Assembly (NCBI RefSeq): GCF_037976325.1
Contig: NZ_CP150265.1
Location: 1,257,501 to 1,321,500 of the forward strand
DNA: 64,000 nt
Source: Paenibacillus sp. FSL K6-3182
GTDB taxonomy: Bacteria; Bacillota; Bacilli; Paenibacillales; Paenibacillaceae
Reading direction: 5' to 3'
Numbering within the stretch: position 1 is the first letter of the stretch; each line of letters opens with the position of its first letter. Shown piece after piece: positions 1 through 9,379 of the stretch. Position numbers and translations under genes: made by a program. Under the pieces are notes generated by a model. The model was not told where the DNA came from, searched no databases, and saw only the letters and a list, made by a program, of their open reading frames with translations.

Positions 1-1583
<1,583 letters not shown>

Positions 1584-1732
1584 TAAACACGTTTACTGCG
1601 ACCCATACATCCAGTAGACAGCAGCATTAAGGCTTCAGCAAGCCTACCTTTCGTATCCAGTTTTCAGGGCGCAACTTGCTAATGCGTGCATTAGTGATCG
1701 TTCTGTAAATGAATAGTTTTAGTAGTAAATGA

Positions 1733-1809
<77 letters not shown>

Positions 1810-1849
1810 AACCAAGGTTTCACTTTCGGATTTATCCGAGCTTACATAC

Positions 1850-1926
1850 GGAGCTGTGGTGTAGTGGCCCAACATGCCTGCCTGTCACGCAGGAGACCGC
1901 GGGTTCGAATCCCGTCAGCTCCGCCA
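1850..1926 (+). tRNA. tRNA-Asp (GTC)
   Basis: A 77-nt cloverleaf with encoded CCA. The anticodon loop CTGTCAC gives GTC, and the T arm GGGTTCGAATCCC is canonical. Confidence 0.97.
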
Positions 1927-1956
1927 CTTTTACAAGAAGAGTAACAAAATATATGT

Positions 1957-2031
1957 TGGGGATTAGCCAAGCGGTAAGGCAACGGACTTTGACTCCGTCA
2001 TTCTCAGGTTCGATCCCTGAATCCCCAGCCA
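1957..2031 (+). tRNA. tRNA-Gln (TTG)
   Basis: A 75-nt cloverleaf with encoded CCA. The acceptor arms TGGGGAT and ATCCCCA pair. The anticodon loop reads TTG and the T loop is GGTTCGATCC. Confidence 0.97.
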
Positions 2032-2038
2032 TTTATAT

Positions 2039-2113
2039 GCGGAAGTGGCTCAGCGGTAGAGCATCGCCTTGCCAAGGCGAGGGTCGCGGGTTCGATTCCC
2101 GTCTTCCGCTCCA
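2039..2113 (+). tRNA. tRNA-Gly (GCC)
   Basis: A 75-nt cloverleaf with encoded CCA. The acceptor arms GCGGAAG and CTTCCGC pair. The anticodon loop TTGCCAA gives GCC. Confidence 0.97.
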
Positions 2114-2129
2114 ATTTTACACATCCAAA

Positions 2130-2157
2130 ACATCTTGCAATGCAGGGTGTTTTTTTG
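2130..2157 (+). terminator. Terminator of the rRNA/tRNA unit
   Basis: The hairpin ACATCTTGC-AAT-GCAGGGTGT is followed by seven T residues. It lies 16 nt after tRNA-Gly and closes the rRNA-tRNA transcript. Confidence 0.85.
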
Positions 2158-2194
2158 TTATGAATAAGACATTAATAATGATGAGGGGTTCGCG

Positions 2195-2791
2195 ATGCGC
2201 AAATTAGTATTTTTTGTAGGCGGTGCAGGAGCAGGCAAGACGACATTAGCGAAAGCGCTGGCGAAGAGGCGCAGTGTGGCCATTATTGATATGGATACGG
2301 TGCTTAGGCCGGCAGCCGTTGCGCTTATGACGCTTGCAGGACTTGATCCGAATGACCGAGATTCAAGTTTCTATAAGAAACTGTGCCGCGATTTAGGCTA
2401 TCGCATTACGATGGATGCTGCACTTGAGAATATTGCTAATGACGGCGATATATTTGTAATCGGGCCCTTCACGAAAGAAACAGAGACCCCTGACTGGATT
2501 GAGCAGGAGCTCTTCGCAATCGGGGCCTCTTTATCAGACGTTGAGGTAAAGGTCGTATTCGTTTATCTCCGTGACGACAAGGTGCATTATGAACGAATTG
2601 TGCAAAGGGGATCTATACTCGATCAGTATAAGCTGGACAACTGGAGCGAGTTTAGTCCATCTTTAGTGAGGAGAGAGCTGAAATGGAACATTCCAGCATC
2701 CTCAGTGCTTTATTTTGACAACTCCACGCCTCTGAACGAGCAGTCTTTAGCATCTCTGGATCAATTTGTGTATGGTGGAGACGCGTTCTAA
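2195..2791 (+). CDS. P-loop ATPase / small-molecule kinase-like protein
   Basis: A 198-residue protein with an N-terminal Walker A (GGAGAGKTT, about residues 9-17) and an acidic DMD strand end near residue 33. It resembles the broad AAA/kinase-like P-loop group whose members phosphorylate small substrates or act as single-domain ATPases. I see no membrane segment and no partner domain. The ATG start has a GAGGGG site about 8 nt upstream. The gene stands alone between the tRNA terminator and a convergent gene. The substrate cannot be told from the sequence; an alternative is an ATPase of unknown role. Confidence 0.75.
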   Translation: MRKLVFFVGGAGAGKTTLAKALAKRRSVAIIDMDTVLRPAAVALMTLAGLDPNDRDSSFYKKLCRDLGYRITMDAALENIANDGDIFVIGPFTKETETPDWIEQELFAIGASLSDVEVKVVFVYLRDDKVHYERIVQRGSILDQYKLDNWSEFSPSLVRRELKWNIPASSVLYFDNSTPLNEQSLASLDQFVYGGDAF

Positions 2792-2829
2792 TAGCACGAA
2801 CATAAAAGCAGTTGAGTACCGTATGAGCA

Positions 2830-4212
2830 TTAAAGCTTACTAGCCATTAGTTGTTCGAAAAGCTCCTTCGTTCTGGCGGCGTCTTTCTCATTAAAAATAA
2901 CGGTTAAGCCGTCAAGCTGCATGGTAATGTACGGCGGTGAGTTTTTAAATACATATAGCTTGGCAGCACCCAGCTTCTCTAAGGAAAAGTTGCCACGGGC
3001 ATATTCGGCTGTCGCTGTGCCATTTGTTCTAAATCCGCTTGGGAGCGTTTCTTCAAGCGTAATTCCCTTAACGTCACTTAAATTAAAGCTGTAATCATAT
3101 AAAGGATAATCGATGGACACGATACCGTCCTCTTTAATAGTTAGAGTAGGAGCCGTATTGTCAGATTGTACAATAAAAGCAGTCAAAGGAATGACGATCA
3201 CAAGGACCAGCACGATGCCGCCGTATTGAATCCATTTTCCGGCTCGGGTTGCCATATTGACCGTTGTTCCAATTCCAACACGTTTAGGAACCATGATCGT
3301 TTGATCATCCGGGTTGTAGTAAGTAGAGCCATTAATCCAGTAGTGGTCGTCATCGGCTACAATACTTTGGCCGTCTGTTTCCGCAAGGCTTTCTTCAACC
3401 GCCTGTATCTTGTTATGTACAAAAAAGATGCTGCACAGCGGCAAGAGGGATACCATGACAATACCAATCATCCACTGCGTAAAGCTCAGCGAGCTTCCCT
3501 GTGTTAAAATCATATAGGCAACAAAAGCATTAATGCTCTCAAAAACAGCAAGGCTAGGCCAAAGCATGGACCAATAACGACGTGCTGCGCGGTTAATAGC
3601 GGCGTTGATGTCGTGGTTTTTGCTGTATACCTTCGTCTTCATTTTGCCAAAGGCAGTGTAAATGACGAATAAGATCGCTGTCATCGCGAGTGAGGCAATG
3701 CCGGTCATTTTTAAGAGAACGTCGCTTTTAAACAAGGAAACAATAATAGGGACGACAGATAAAAGAGCGGGAATTAGGAACCAATAGGGAGAAACAAGCA
3801 TCGATTTTTTGAGCTGCGTTACTTTGGTATCGATACGGATCACTCGTTTTTCTCCGACAAACCATTGTTTATCCCGTTTGAGAGCAGCGGCTTTATGATG
3901 GATTTTGTTGAAAGGAAGTTTGGATGTATACAAAAAAATTGCAAACCAAAGCAGCATGTAAGTAAAGGCTAACGAAAAGTATTTATCGAGCAGGAAAAAA
4001 GGCACTAAAGTTATTAACGTAATGCCAGCATACACAAAATATGATTTTTTATATTTTTCTTGAAGCTGCTTCATTTCTGCATCCTCGAAGGCATGTGCAG
4101 GAAACGTAACGCCAAACAATATATGATTGCTTGGTACGGCTTGCTTCAAAAACATAACAAGAATAGTGATGTAGGCAATAGCTGCTGGAACGATTAAAAT
4201 AATATTGTTCAT
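2830..4212 (-). CDS. Multi-pass membrane protein with DUF5808-like segment
   Basis: A 460-residue integral membrane protein. Hydrophobic segments occur near residues 5-22, 60-95, 140-190, 215-265 and 325-350. A soluble segment around residues 293-320 (YYNPDDQTIMVPKRVGIG) matches the DUF5808 pattern found at the end of DUF1648-type regulators in Bacillota. The last ~100 residues look soluble and beta-rich. It starts at an ATG with AGGAGA upstream and lies 10 nt after a GntR repressor gene on the same strand, so the two are probably one operon. Such pairs are typical of envelope-stress or autoregulated membrane modules. No enzymatic motif is seen and function is unknown. Confidence 0.7.
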   Translation of the reverse strand: MNNIILIVPAAIAYITILVMFLKQAVPSNHILFGVTFPAHAFEDAEMKQLQEKYKKSYFVYAGITLITLVPFFLLDKYFSLAFTYMLLWFAIFLYTSKLPFNKIHHKAAALKRDKQWFVGEKRVIRIDTKVTQLKKSMLVSPYWFLIPALLSVVPIIVSLFKSDVLLKMTGIASLAMTAILFVIYTAFGKMKTKVYSKNHDINAAINRAARRYWSMLWPSLAVFESINAFVAYMILTQGSSLSFTQWMIGIVMVSLLPLCSIFFVHNKIQAVEESLAETDGQSIVADDDHYWINGSTYYNPDDQTIMVPKRVGIGTTVNMATRAGKWIQYGGIVLVLVIVIPLTAFIVQSDNTAPTLTIKEDGIVSIDYPLYDYSFNLSDVKGITLEETLPSGFRTNGTATAEYARGNFSLEKLGAAKLYVFKNSPPYITMQLDGLTVIFNEKDAARTKELFEQLMASKL

Positions 4213-4222
4213 GAAAGGTCTC

Positions 4223-4618
4223 CTATTCTGGCAGGGGATGATTTTTGCTCATTGCGGCTTTAAAGATGTTCGAGCAAATGTGCATAAATTGTTCTTGCTC
4301 GATACCTTTAAGACTAGCCTCAGAAATAACAAGCTTTAATTCATATTCCAGCTTTTGGCTAAAATCAGCTTGCTTGCTCCATTCGGTGCGTACCTTGGCC
4401 CCATGACGGCGATCAATAGATATGTATCCCTCGTTTTTGAGAAGGGCATAGGCTTTGTTCACGGTCATGGCATTTACCCCTAAATCATCAGCGAGCTGTC
4501 TTACCGTTGGCAATTTCTCCCCATAATTGAGTCCGCCTACGCCAATTCCGATGACAATTTGGTTGCGGAGCTGGACGTAGATCGGTATATCACTGTTGTA
4601 GTCGAGCGTCATAATCAT
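4223..4618 (-). CDS. GntR-family regulator, YtrA type
   Basis: A 131-residue protein with an N-terminal winged helix (IPIYVQLRNQIVIGI, then LPTVRQLADDLGVNAMTVNK). It has only a short helical tail, which is the YtrA subfamily layout. Members bind DNA as dimers and usually repress their own operon of membrane or ABC genes. It precedes the membrane-protein gene by 10 nt. A perfect inverted repeat lies upstream at 4648-4668, beside a TATAAT-like -10. The ATG start has AGGGGTGA about 6 nt before it. Confidence 0.88.
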   Translation of the reverse strand: MIMTLDYNSDIPIYVQLRNQIVIGIGVGGLNYGEKLPTVRQLADDLGVNAMTVNKAYALLKNEGYISIDRRHGAKVRTEWSKQADFSQKLEYELKLVISEASLKGIEQEQFMHICSNIFKAAMSKNHPLPE

Positions 4619-4647
4619 CGGATCACCCCTAGCAATAAAGTATCATT

Positions 4648-4668
4648 TGTATTAGAGATGTTAATACA
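4648..4668 (-). promoter_or_regulatory. Inverted repeat, candidate GntR operator
   Basis: TGTATTA-N7-TAATACA is a perfect 7-bp palindrome 30 nt upstream of the GntR start. A -10-like TATAAT lies at 4670-4675 on the minus strand. Position and symmetry fit autorepression. The assignment to this regulator is inference. Confidence 0.55.
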
Positions 4669-4814
4669 GATTATACAAAATGTCAAAATGCAGCTGAATC
4701 ATTTGGACAGGCAGTCCTTGGCATGGCTATAATAAACAGAAGAAGATTTTCCTCATTTCATAAAAATATAATAAGCGATTAGCCAATAAAAATATTTTTC
4801 AAGGAGAGACGATT

Positions 4815-5810
4815 ATGATCAAATTCGGCGTTATCGGTACAAACTGGATTACGGAGTCATTTATTTCTGCGGCGCGCGAGGTTGAAGATTTCAAACTAGC
4901 TGCTGTCTATTCGCGTTCGATAGAAACAGCGAGTACATTTGCGGAGAAACATAGTATTGCTGCTACGTTTACGGATATCGAAGAGATGGCGGCAAGTGGA
5001 CAAATTGATGCGGTATACATTGCTAGTCCAAACTCATTTCATGCCGCTCATGCGATTGCTTGTATGAAGCATGGCATTCATGTGCTCTGCGAGAAGCCGA
5101 TCGCTTCGAATGCGCATGAGCTGCGCCAGATGATTGCGGCTGCGAAGGAAAACGGCGTGCTGCTCATGGAGGCGTTAAAGTCGACGATGCTGCCAGGGTT
5201 TAAGGCTGTTCAAGACAACATCGACAAGCTTGGAACGATACGGCGTTATTTTGCGAGCTATTGCCAATATTCGTCTAGGTACGATGCCTATAAGGCGGGT
5301 ACGGTGCTTAATGCTTTTAACCCTGTATTCTCAAACGGGGCGCTTATGGATCTTGGCATTTATTGCGTCTACCCGCTTGTAGCCTTATTTGGCAAGCCGG
5401 ATGTGATTAAAGCGACTGGTGTCATGCTGGATTCTGGCGTGGATGGGGAAGGAAGCATCGTTCTTCAGTATGAGAGCATGGATGCGGTCATCATGTATTC
5501 CAAAATTACACATTCATCGCTGCCATCGGAGATTCAAGGGGAGAACGGCAGTATCGTAATCGACAAGATTAGTGAAATAGGGAAGGTTGAAATCCAATAC
5601 CGCAACGGAACAAGCGAAGATATTTCGCAGCCTTCAAATAGCAAGTCGATGTACTATGAAGCGAAGGAATTTATCGAGCTGATTAAAGCTGGACGTACGG
5701 AGTCATCCATTAACACGTTTGCAAATTCACTCGTAACGCTGGAAATTATGGATGAGGCAAGAAAGCAGATTGGACTCGTCTACCCTGCCGATGCTATAGA
5801 AACGAAATAA
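4815..5810 (+). CDS. Gfo/Idh/MocA-family oxidoreductase
   Basis: A 331-residue NAD(P)-dependent oxidoreductase. The N-terminal Rossmann fold starts at residue 3 (FGVIGTNWIT), and the family motif CEKPIAS lies near residue 94. A C-terminal alpha/beta domain follows. The family oxidises or reduces sugars, inositols and related polyols. The substrate is not readable. The ATG has AAGGAGAG 7 nt upstream. The gene appears monocistronic, with a terminator just behind it. Two more members of the family lie at 41760 and 50121. Confidence 0.88.
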   Translation: MIKFGVIGTNWITESFISAAREVEDFKLAAVYSRSIETASTFAEKHSIAATFTDIEEMAASGQIDAVYIASPNSFHAAHAIACMKHGIHVLCEKPIASNAHELRQMIAAAKENGVLLMEALKSTMLPGFKAVQDNIDKLGTIRRYFASYCQYSSRYDAYKAGTVLNAFNPVFSNGALMDLGIYCVYPLVALFGKPDVIKATGVMLDSGVDGEGSIVLQYESMDAVIMYSKITHSSLPSEIQGENGSIVIDKISEIGKVEIQYRNGTSEDISQPSNSKSMYYEAKEFIELIKAGRTESSINTFANSLVTLEIMDEARKQIGLVYPADAIETK

Positions 5811-5817
5811 TATAACA

Positions 5818-5846
5818 GGAGCGGTGTGCAGCCGCTTCTTTTTTTA
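5818..5846 (+). terminator. Intrinsic terminator after oxidoreductase
   Basis: The hairpin GAGCGG...CCGCTT is followed by a run of T residues. It separates the oxidoreductase from the NAD/RNA-repair locus. Confidence 0.7.
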
Positions 5847-5888
5847 TATACTTATTCGTGACTAATTGCCTATTTTTCACAGCAGCCG

Positions 5889-5926
5889 TTGACAAAGGAA
5901 ATTAATAATGTCATTATGATAATATC
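5889..5926 (+). promoter_or_regulatory. Promoter with palindrome upstream of the Nudix gene
   Basis: TTGACA at 5889-5894 is followed after 17 nt by CATTAT, or after 20 nt by TATGAT. The -10 region overlaps a perfect palindrome TGATAATATCA at 5917-5927. A related TGAT-N4-ATCA element overlaps the -10 of the promoter at 9111, which suggests shared control; that link is inference. Confidence 0.6.
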
Positions 5927-5963
5927 AAATTGAATAAATGATATGGATCGGAGTGCAGCAGCA

Positions 5964-6728
5964 ATGGTCGAAAATGAATCCAATTACGCAGCAGATCATT
6001 ACCGATCACCTGATGGCGCACCAGCAGATATCGTCATCTTTACGATCGTAACGACTGAAAGGCAAACGCCTAAGAAGGCGCTGCCTACGAGGGAGCTGCA
6101 GGTGCTGCTGATTAAGCGGAATATATGGCCCTTCGAAGGGCAGTGGGCGCTGCCAGGCGGCTTTACGATGGAAAATGAGACGGTATATGACTGTGCTATA
6201 CGCGAGCTGCAAGAAGAGACAGCGGTTGAGGACGTGCATATTGAATATTTTAACGTGTATAGCACGCCTGGCCGTGATCCAAGGGGCTGGATTATCTCGC
6301 ATGCTTTTCTAGCGCTCGTTAATGAATGTACACTTGAACAAAGGGCTGCGGCTGTAGATGCATCGGATGTGCAATTGTTTACAGTCGAAGAAGCGCTTCA
6401 AATGGATTTGGCGTTTGACCATAAGCAAATCTTGACCGACGCGCTGCAAGAGATTCGCAAGAAAATGCTGACTACGAAGATAGCGAAGGAGTTTCTGCCA
6501 GAGGAGTTTACGCTTAGTGAGCTGTATCAGGTAATAAAAACGGTTGTTCCTGATTTTGAGGAGAAAAATTTCATTCGCAAATTGACGTCAACGAAAAGCC
6601 GCAGCACGATTATTGAAGAGGCGACGGATACGAATGGAAATCCGAAGCAATCCAATCAATATTCGCAGCGAGCAGCGCAATTGTACCTTTTTACAAAGGA
6701 AGAGCCAAGATTGTCTATTTATAGCTGA
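5964..6728 (+). CDS. Nudix hydrolase with NrtR-like C-terminal winged-helix region
   Basis: A 254-residue protein. The Nudix box lies at about residues 66-88 and keeps the metal-binding RELQEE core; only the late conserved Gly is Ala. A PGRDPRGW segment follows, as in ADP-ribose pyrophosphatases and NrtR. The C-terminal ~90 residues (LPEEFTLSELYQVI and onward) match the winged helix of NrtR-type regulators of NAD metabolism. The protein may therefore hydrolyse ADP-ribose, sense it and bind DNA, or both. The neighbours support an NAD role: it is followed after 22 nt by the PRPP-synthetase-like gene and then NAMPT. The ATG at 5964 is preferred because GGAG precedes it; an in-frame ATG at 5943 lacks a site. 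Confidence 0.8.
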   Translation: MVENESNYAADHYRSPDGAPADIVIFTIVTTERQTPKKALPTRELQVLLIKRNIWPFEGQWALPGGFTMENETVYDCAIRELQEETAVEDVHIEYFNVYSTPGRDPRGWIISHAFLALVNECTLEQRAAAVDASDVQLFTVEEALQMDLAFDHKQILTDALQEIRKKMLTTKIAKEFLPEEFTLSELYQVIKTVVPDFEEKNFIRKLTSTKSRSTIIEEATDTNGNPKQSNQYSQRAAQLYLFTKEEPRLSIYS

Positions 6729-6750
6729 ACGCTACGAGGAGAGTGATGTC

Positions 6751-7560
6751 ATGCTGAGGTTTAATGGAGTAGAGCTTGGGTTAAAACAGTTTCCGAATGG
6801 GGAGACGCTCATAAACGGCGATGAAATTCTAACGCATATGGCGGAATTCAATACGATCGTATGGAAATATGAGAATGATGGCGATCTGGTTAAGCTGATG
6901 TTCATCAAGAGCTACCTGGATGATCGGCGCGTTAAATGTACGTTGACCATTTATTATTTGCCGTACAGCCGAATGGATCGAGTCGAAGGTACTTCTGCCT
7001 TTACGTTAAAATATACAGCTGCCTTTATTAATAACATGAACTTTGAGTCGGTTACGATTATCGAGCCGCATTCCGATGTATCGCTGGCGCTGATCGATCG
7101 CAGTATCGGCAAATATCCAACGATTCAGCTGCTTGAGCAAGTCGCGAACGAAGTAGGTTTTGATTCGGAGAAGGACTATCTTTTTTTTCCAGATGCAGGG
7201 GCGCAGAAACGTTACAGCAAGGTTCAAGGCTACCAGCAGCTGGTAGGCTATAAAGCGAGAGATTTTCAGACCGGCCAAATCAAGAGTCTGGATGTCGTTG
7301 GACATACCCCGCGCGAGGGCTTTAAGGCCATCATTGTTGATGATCTTTGTTCGTATGGCGGCACGTTTATGCTTAGCGCAGAGAAGCTGAAGGTACTTGG
7401 AGCCACGCATATTTATTTGCTGGTAGGACACTGCGAGCATTCGATCTATAAAGGGAAAATATTAGAAACTGATCTTATTGATAAGGTGTATACGACCGAT
7501 ACCATACTTCATCAAGCAGAGCATGACAAAATTCACGTATTCGCAATGGGAGGCCTATAA
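6751..7560 (+). CDS. Short PRPP-synthetase-like protein (ribose-phosphate or ADP-ribose pyrophosphokinase)
   Basis: A 269-residue protein of the ribose-phosphate diphosphokinase family. Family motifs are visible: YLPYSRMDR (the ATP-binding YFGYARQDR region), EPHS with the catalytic-type His, FPDAGAQKR, and the PRPP loop VDDLCSYGGT. It is about 45 residues shorter than housekeeping Prs (~315), mostly at the N-terminus, and is divergent. This matches short versions encoded beside nicotinamide phosphoribosyltransferases, including in phages. The product could be PRPP for NAMPT. Alternatively it could be ADP-ribose pyrophosphate, as in the phage NAD-rebuilding enzyme Adps. The start at 6751 has GAGGAGAG upstream. 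The stop is 1 nt from the NAMPT start, indicating coupling. Confidence 0.82.
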   Translation: MLRFNGVELGLKQFPNGETLINGDEILTHMAEFNTIVWKYENDGDLVKLMFIKSYLDDRRVKCTLTIYYLPYSRMDRVEGTSAFTLKYTAAFINNMNFESVTIIEPHSDVSLALIDRSIGKYPTIQLLEQVANEVGFDSEKDYLFFPDAGAQKRYSKVQGYQQLVGYKARDFQTGQIKSLDVVGHTPREGFKAIIVDDLCSYGGTFMLSAEKLKVLGATHIYLLVGHCEHSIYKGKILETDLIDKVYTTDTILHQAEHDKIHVFAMGGL

Positions 7561-7561
7561 C

Positions 7562-9046
7562 ATGACGCAAACATTCGTTTATCCAGCTACGCTGCTATGT
7601 GACTTTTACAAGGTGAGCCATAAAAATCAGTATCCAAAAGGAACGGAGCTCGTTTATTCGACGTGGACCGCTCGCACAAGCCGACTAGATGATATTAACG
7701 AGGTTGTCGCTTTTGGCTTCCAATCGTTTATAAAACAATATCTCATCGATTATTTTAATGAGCACTTCTTTGCAAGAACAAAGGCAGAGGTAGCGTATGA
7801 GTACAAGAGGCTCATTCAATTTGCGCTTGGAGAAGCGAATCCCGATGCATCGCATATTGAGGAGCTGCACGATCTTGGATATTTGCCGATCAAGATTAAG
7901 GCAATTAAAGAAGGTGCATTAGTACCGATAAGAGTACCAATGCTGACTATTGAGAACACGAAGCCTGAATTTTTCTGGCTGACGAACTATTTGGAGACGT
8001 TGATGTCGTGCCAGCTGTGGATGCCGGCTACGAGCGCTACGCTAGCTTTTGAATATCGCAAAATTTTAGAAGCCTATGCGCTGCAGACAAGCGGCGATAC
8101 AGCAGGCGTACCGTTCCAAGGTCATGATTTCTCGATGCGCGGCATGGGTGCGCTTGAATCGGCGCTCGGCAGCAGCGCAGGCCATCTCCTATCGTTCACG
8201 GGAACAGATACAATACCAGCGATATTGTATTTGGAAAACTATTATAATGCGAATATAGAAAAGGAATTGGTGGGTACGTCGATTCCGGCAACCGAGCATA
8301 GCGTTATGTGCGCGCACGGACGCGATGAGATGGCATCGTACCGCTATTTGATCAAAGAGGTATACCCAAATGGCTTTGTCTCGATCGTATCGGATACTTG
8401 GGATTTATGGAGTGTGCTGGACGTGGTCATTCGCGGCTTGAAGGATGACATTATGAGCAGGGACGGCAAGGTAGTCATTCGTCCCGACAGCGGAGATCCG
8501 GTCAAAATCATTTGCGGCGACCCGGATGGAGAGAGTGAATTCGAGCGCAAAGGCGTTATTGAAATACTCTGGGATATTTTTGGCGGTACGGTTACGGAGA
8601 AGGGGTATAAGCAGCTAGATAGCCACATCGGGGCAATCTATGGGGATGCGATTACGATTTCGCGCTGCAAGGAAATTTGCGAGAAGCTGGCAGCAAAAGG
8701 TTTTGCATCGACGAATATGGTGTATGGTATCGGTTCGTTTACTTACCAGTACAACACGCGGGATACATTCGGCTTCGCATTAAAATCGACGTTTACGATT
8801 GTGAATGGCGAGGAGCGCAAAATCTATAAGGATCCCAAAACAGATAATGGCGTGAAGAAGTCGCAGACAGGTCTTGTCCTCGTTACGGAGCAGGATGGGA
8901 AATTTGCCTATACTGACAATCTTAGCGCAGAGGAATATGAAGCTCGTAAAGCAGAGGATCAGCTGGAAGTAGTGTTTGAAGATGGGAAGCTAGTTCGCGA
9001 TTTGACGCTGGCTGAAGTACGCGCGAACTTATTGGCTCATTTATAA
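7562..9046 (+). CDS. nadV: Nicotinamide phosphoribosyltransferase (NAMPT/NadV family)
   Basis: A 494-residue protein of the NAMPT family, which joins nicotinamide and PRPP to make NMN. Readable signatures are DFYKVSHKNQYPKGT at the N-terminus, FSMRGMGALESA, VVIRPDSGDPVKI (phosphoribosyl-binding region) and MVYGIGSFTYQYNTRDTFG. Length matches the family (460-500). The gene starts 1 nt after the upstream synthetase and ends before a strong terminator at 9061. The Nudix, synthetase and NAMPT genes thus form one unit. The phage enzyme Namat belongs to the same family but uses ADP-ribose pyrophosphate and makes NAD directly. This alternative cannot be excluded by eye. A nicotinate enzyme (PncB) is encoded separately at 35365. 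Confidence 0.88.
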   Translation: MTQTFVYPATLLCDFYKVSHKNQYPKGTELVYSTWTARTSRLDDINEVVAFGFQSFIKQYLIDYFNEHFFARTKAEVAYEYKRLIQFALGEANPDASHIEELHDLGYLPIKIKAIKEGALVPIRVPMLTIENTKPEFFWLTNYLETLMSCQLWMPATSATLAFEYRKILEAYALQTSGDTAGVPFQGHDFSMRGMGALESALGSSAGHLLSFTGTDTIPAILYLENYYNANIEKELVGTSIPATEHSVMCAHGRDEMASYRYLIKEVYPNGFVSIVSDTWDLWSVLDVVIRGLKDDIMSRDGKVVIRPDSGDPVKIICGDPDGESEFERKGVIEILWDIFGGTVTEKGYKQLDSHIGAIYGDAITISRCKEICEKLAAKGFASTNMVYGIGSFTYQYNTRDTFGFALKSTFTIVNGEERKIYKDPKTDNGVKKSQTGLVLVTEQDGKFAYTDNLSAEEYEARKAEDQLEVVFEDGKLVRDLTLAEVRANLLAHL

Positions 9047-9060
9047 GTTATTTATCCGTG

Positions 9061-9093
9061 AAAATAAGATGCTCCCTCGAGCATCTTATTTTT
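9061..9093 (+). terminator. Terminator after NAMPT gene
   Basis: A long perfect stem AATAAGATGCTC / GAGCATCTTATT with loop CCTC is followed by T residues. It ends the NAD-salvage transcript before the rtcB promoter. Confidence 0.88.
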
Positions 9094-9110
9094 GGTTTAT
9101 TATAAATGTG

Positions 9111-9140
9111 TTGACAGAAGTTGGGTGATCAGATTATTAT
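9111..9140 (+). promoter_or_regulatory. Promoter of small ORF / rtcB leader
   Basis: TTGACA at 9111-9116 and TATTAT at 9135-9140 are separated by 18 nt. An imperfect palindrome TGAT-GTAA-ATCA at 9140-9151 overlaps the start region and resembles the palindrome at the Nudix promoter. Confidence 0.7.
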
Positions 9141-9172
9141 GATGTAAATCAAATGAAAGGAGGTCGATGACA

Positions 9173-9262
9173 ATGTTCGGACTAAATTTAGAACGTAATC
9201 ATGCAACTAAATATAGCAAGTCCATTTCATCGGCCTCTACGGGGCCTGTGACTATTTTCTAA
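9173..9262 (+). CDS. Small leader-type ORF (29 aa) upstream of rtcB
   Basis: ATG to TAA encodes 29 residues beginning MFGLNLERNHATKYS and ending GPVTIF. A perfect AAAGGAGG site lies 9 nt upstream and a good promoter about 35 nt upstream, so translation is likely despite the size. A strong terminator (9315-9346) follows, then rtcB. The layout suggests a leader peptide or attenuator controlling readthrough into rtcB. It could instead be a free small protein or part of a small RNA. I recognise no family. The next small ORF (10827) also starts MF...LE and is also followed by a terminator with similar arms. Confidence 0.6.
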   Translation: MFGLNLERNHATKYSKSISSASTGPVTIF

Positions 9263-9314
9263 AATCTTGTATGCTGCAAGCTGCAACGATTGGGAAATAA
9301 AGGCGCAAGATTAA

Positions 9315-9346
9315 GCCATGGACTTTTTGGGGTCCATGGCTTTTTT
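9315..9346 (+). terminator. Terminator in the rtcB leader
   Basis: The hairpin GCCATGGAC-loop-GTCCATGGC is followed by six T residues. It lies 34 nt before the rtcB start and after the 29-aa ORF, so rtcB expression from the 9111 promoter would need readthrough. Upstream, ATCTTG at about 9264 can pair with CAAGAT at about 9307, which gives a second structure. Confidence 0.88.
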
Positions 9347-9379
9347 GTGTTTATTTGAATTTTGAGGAGATTATCGGAT

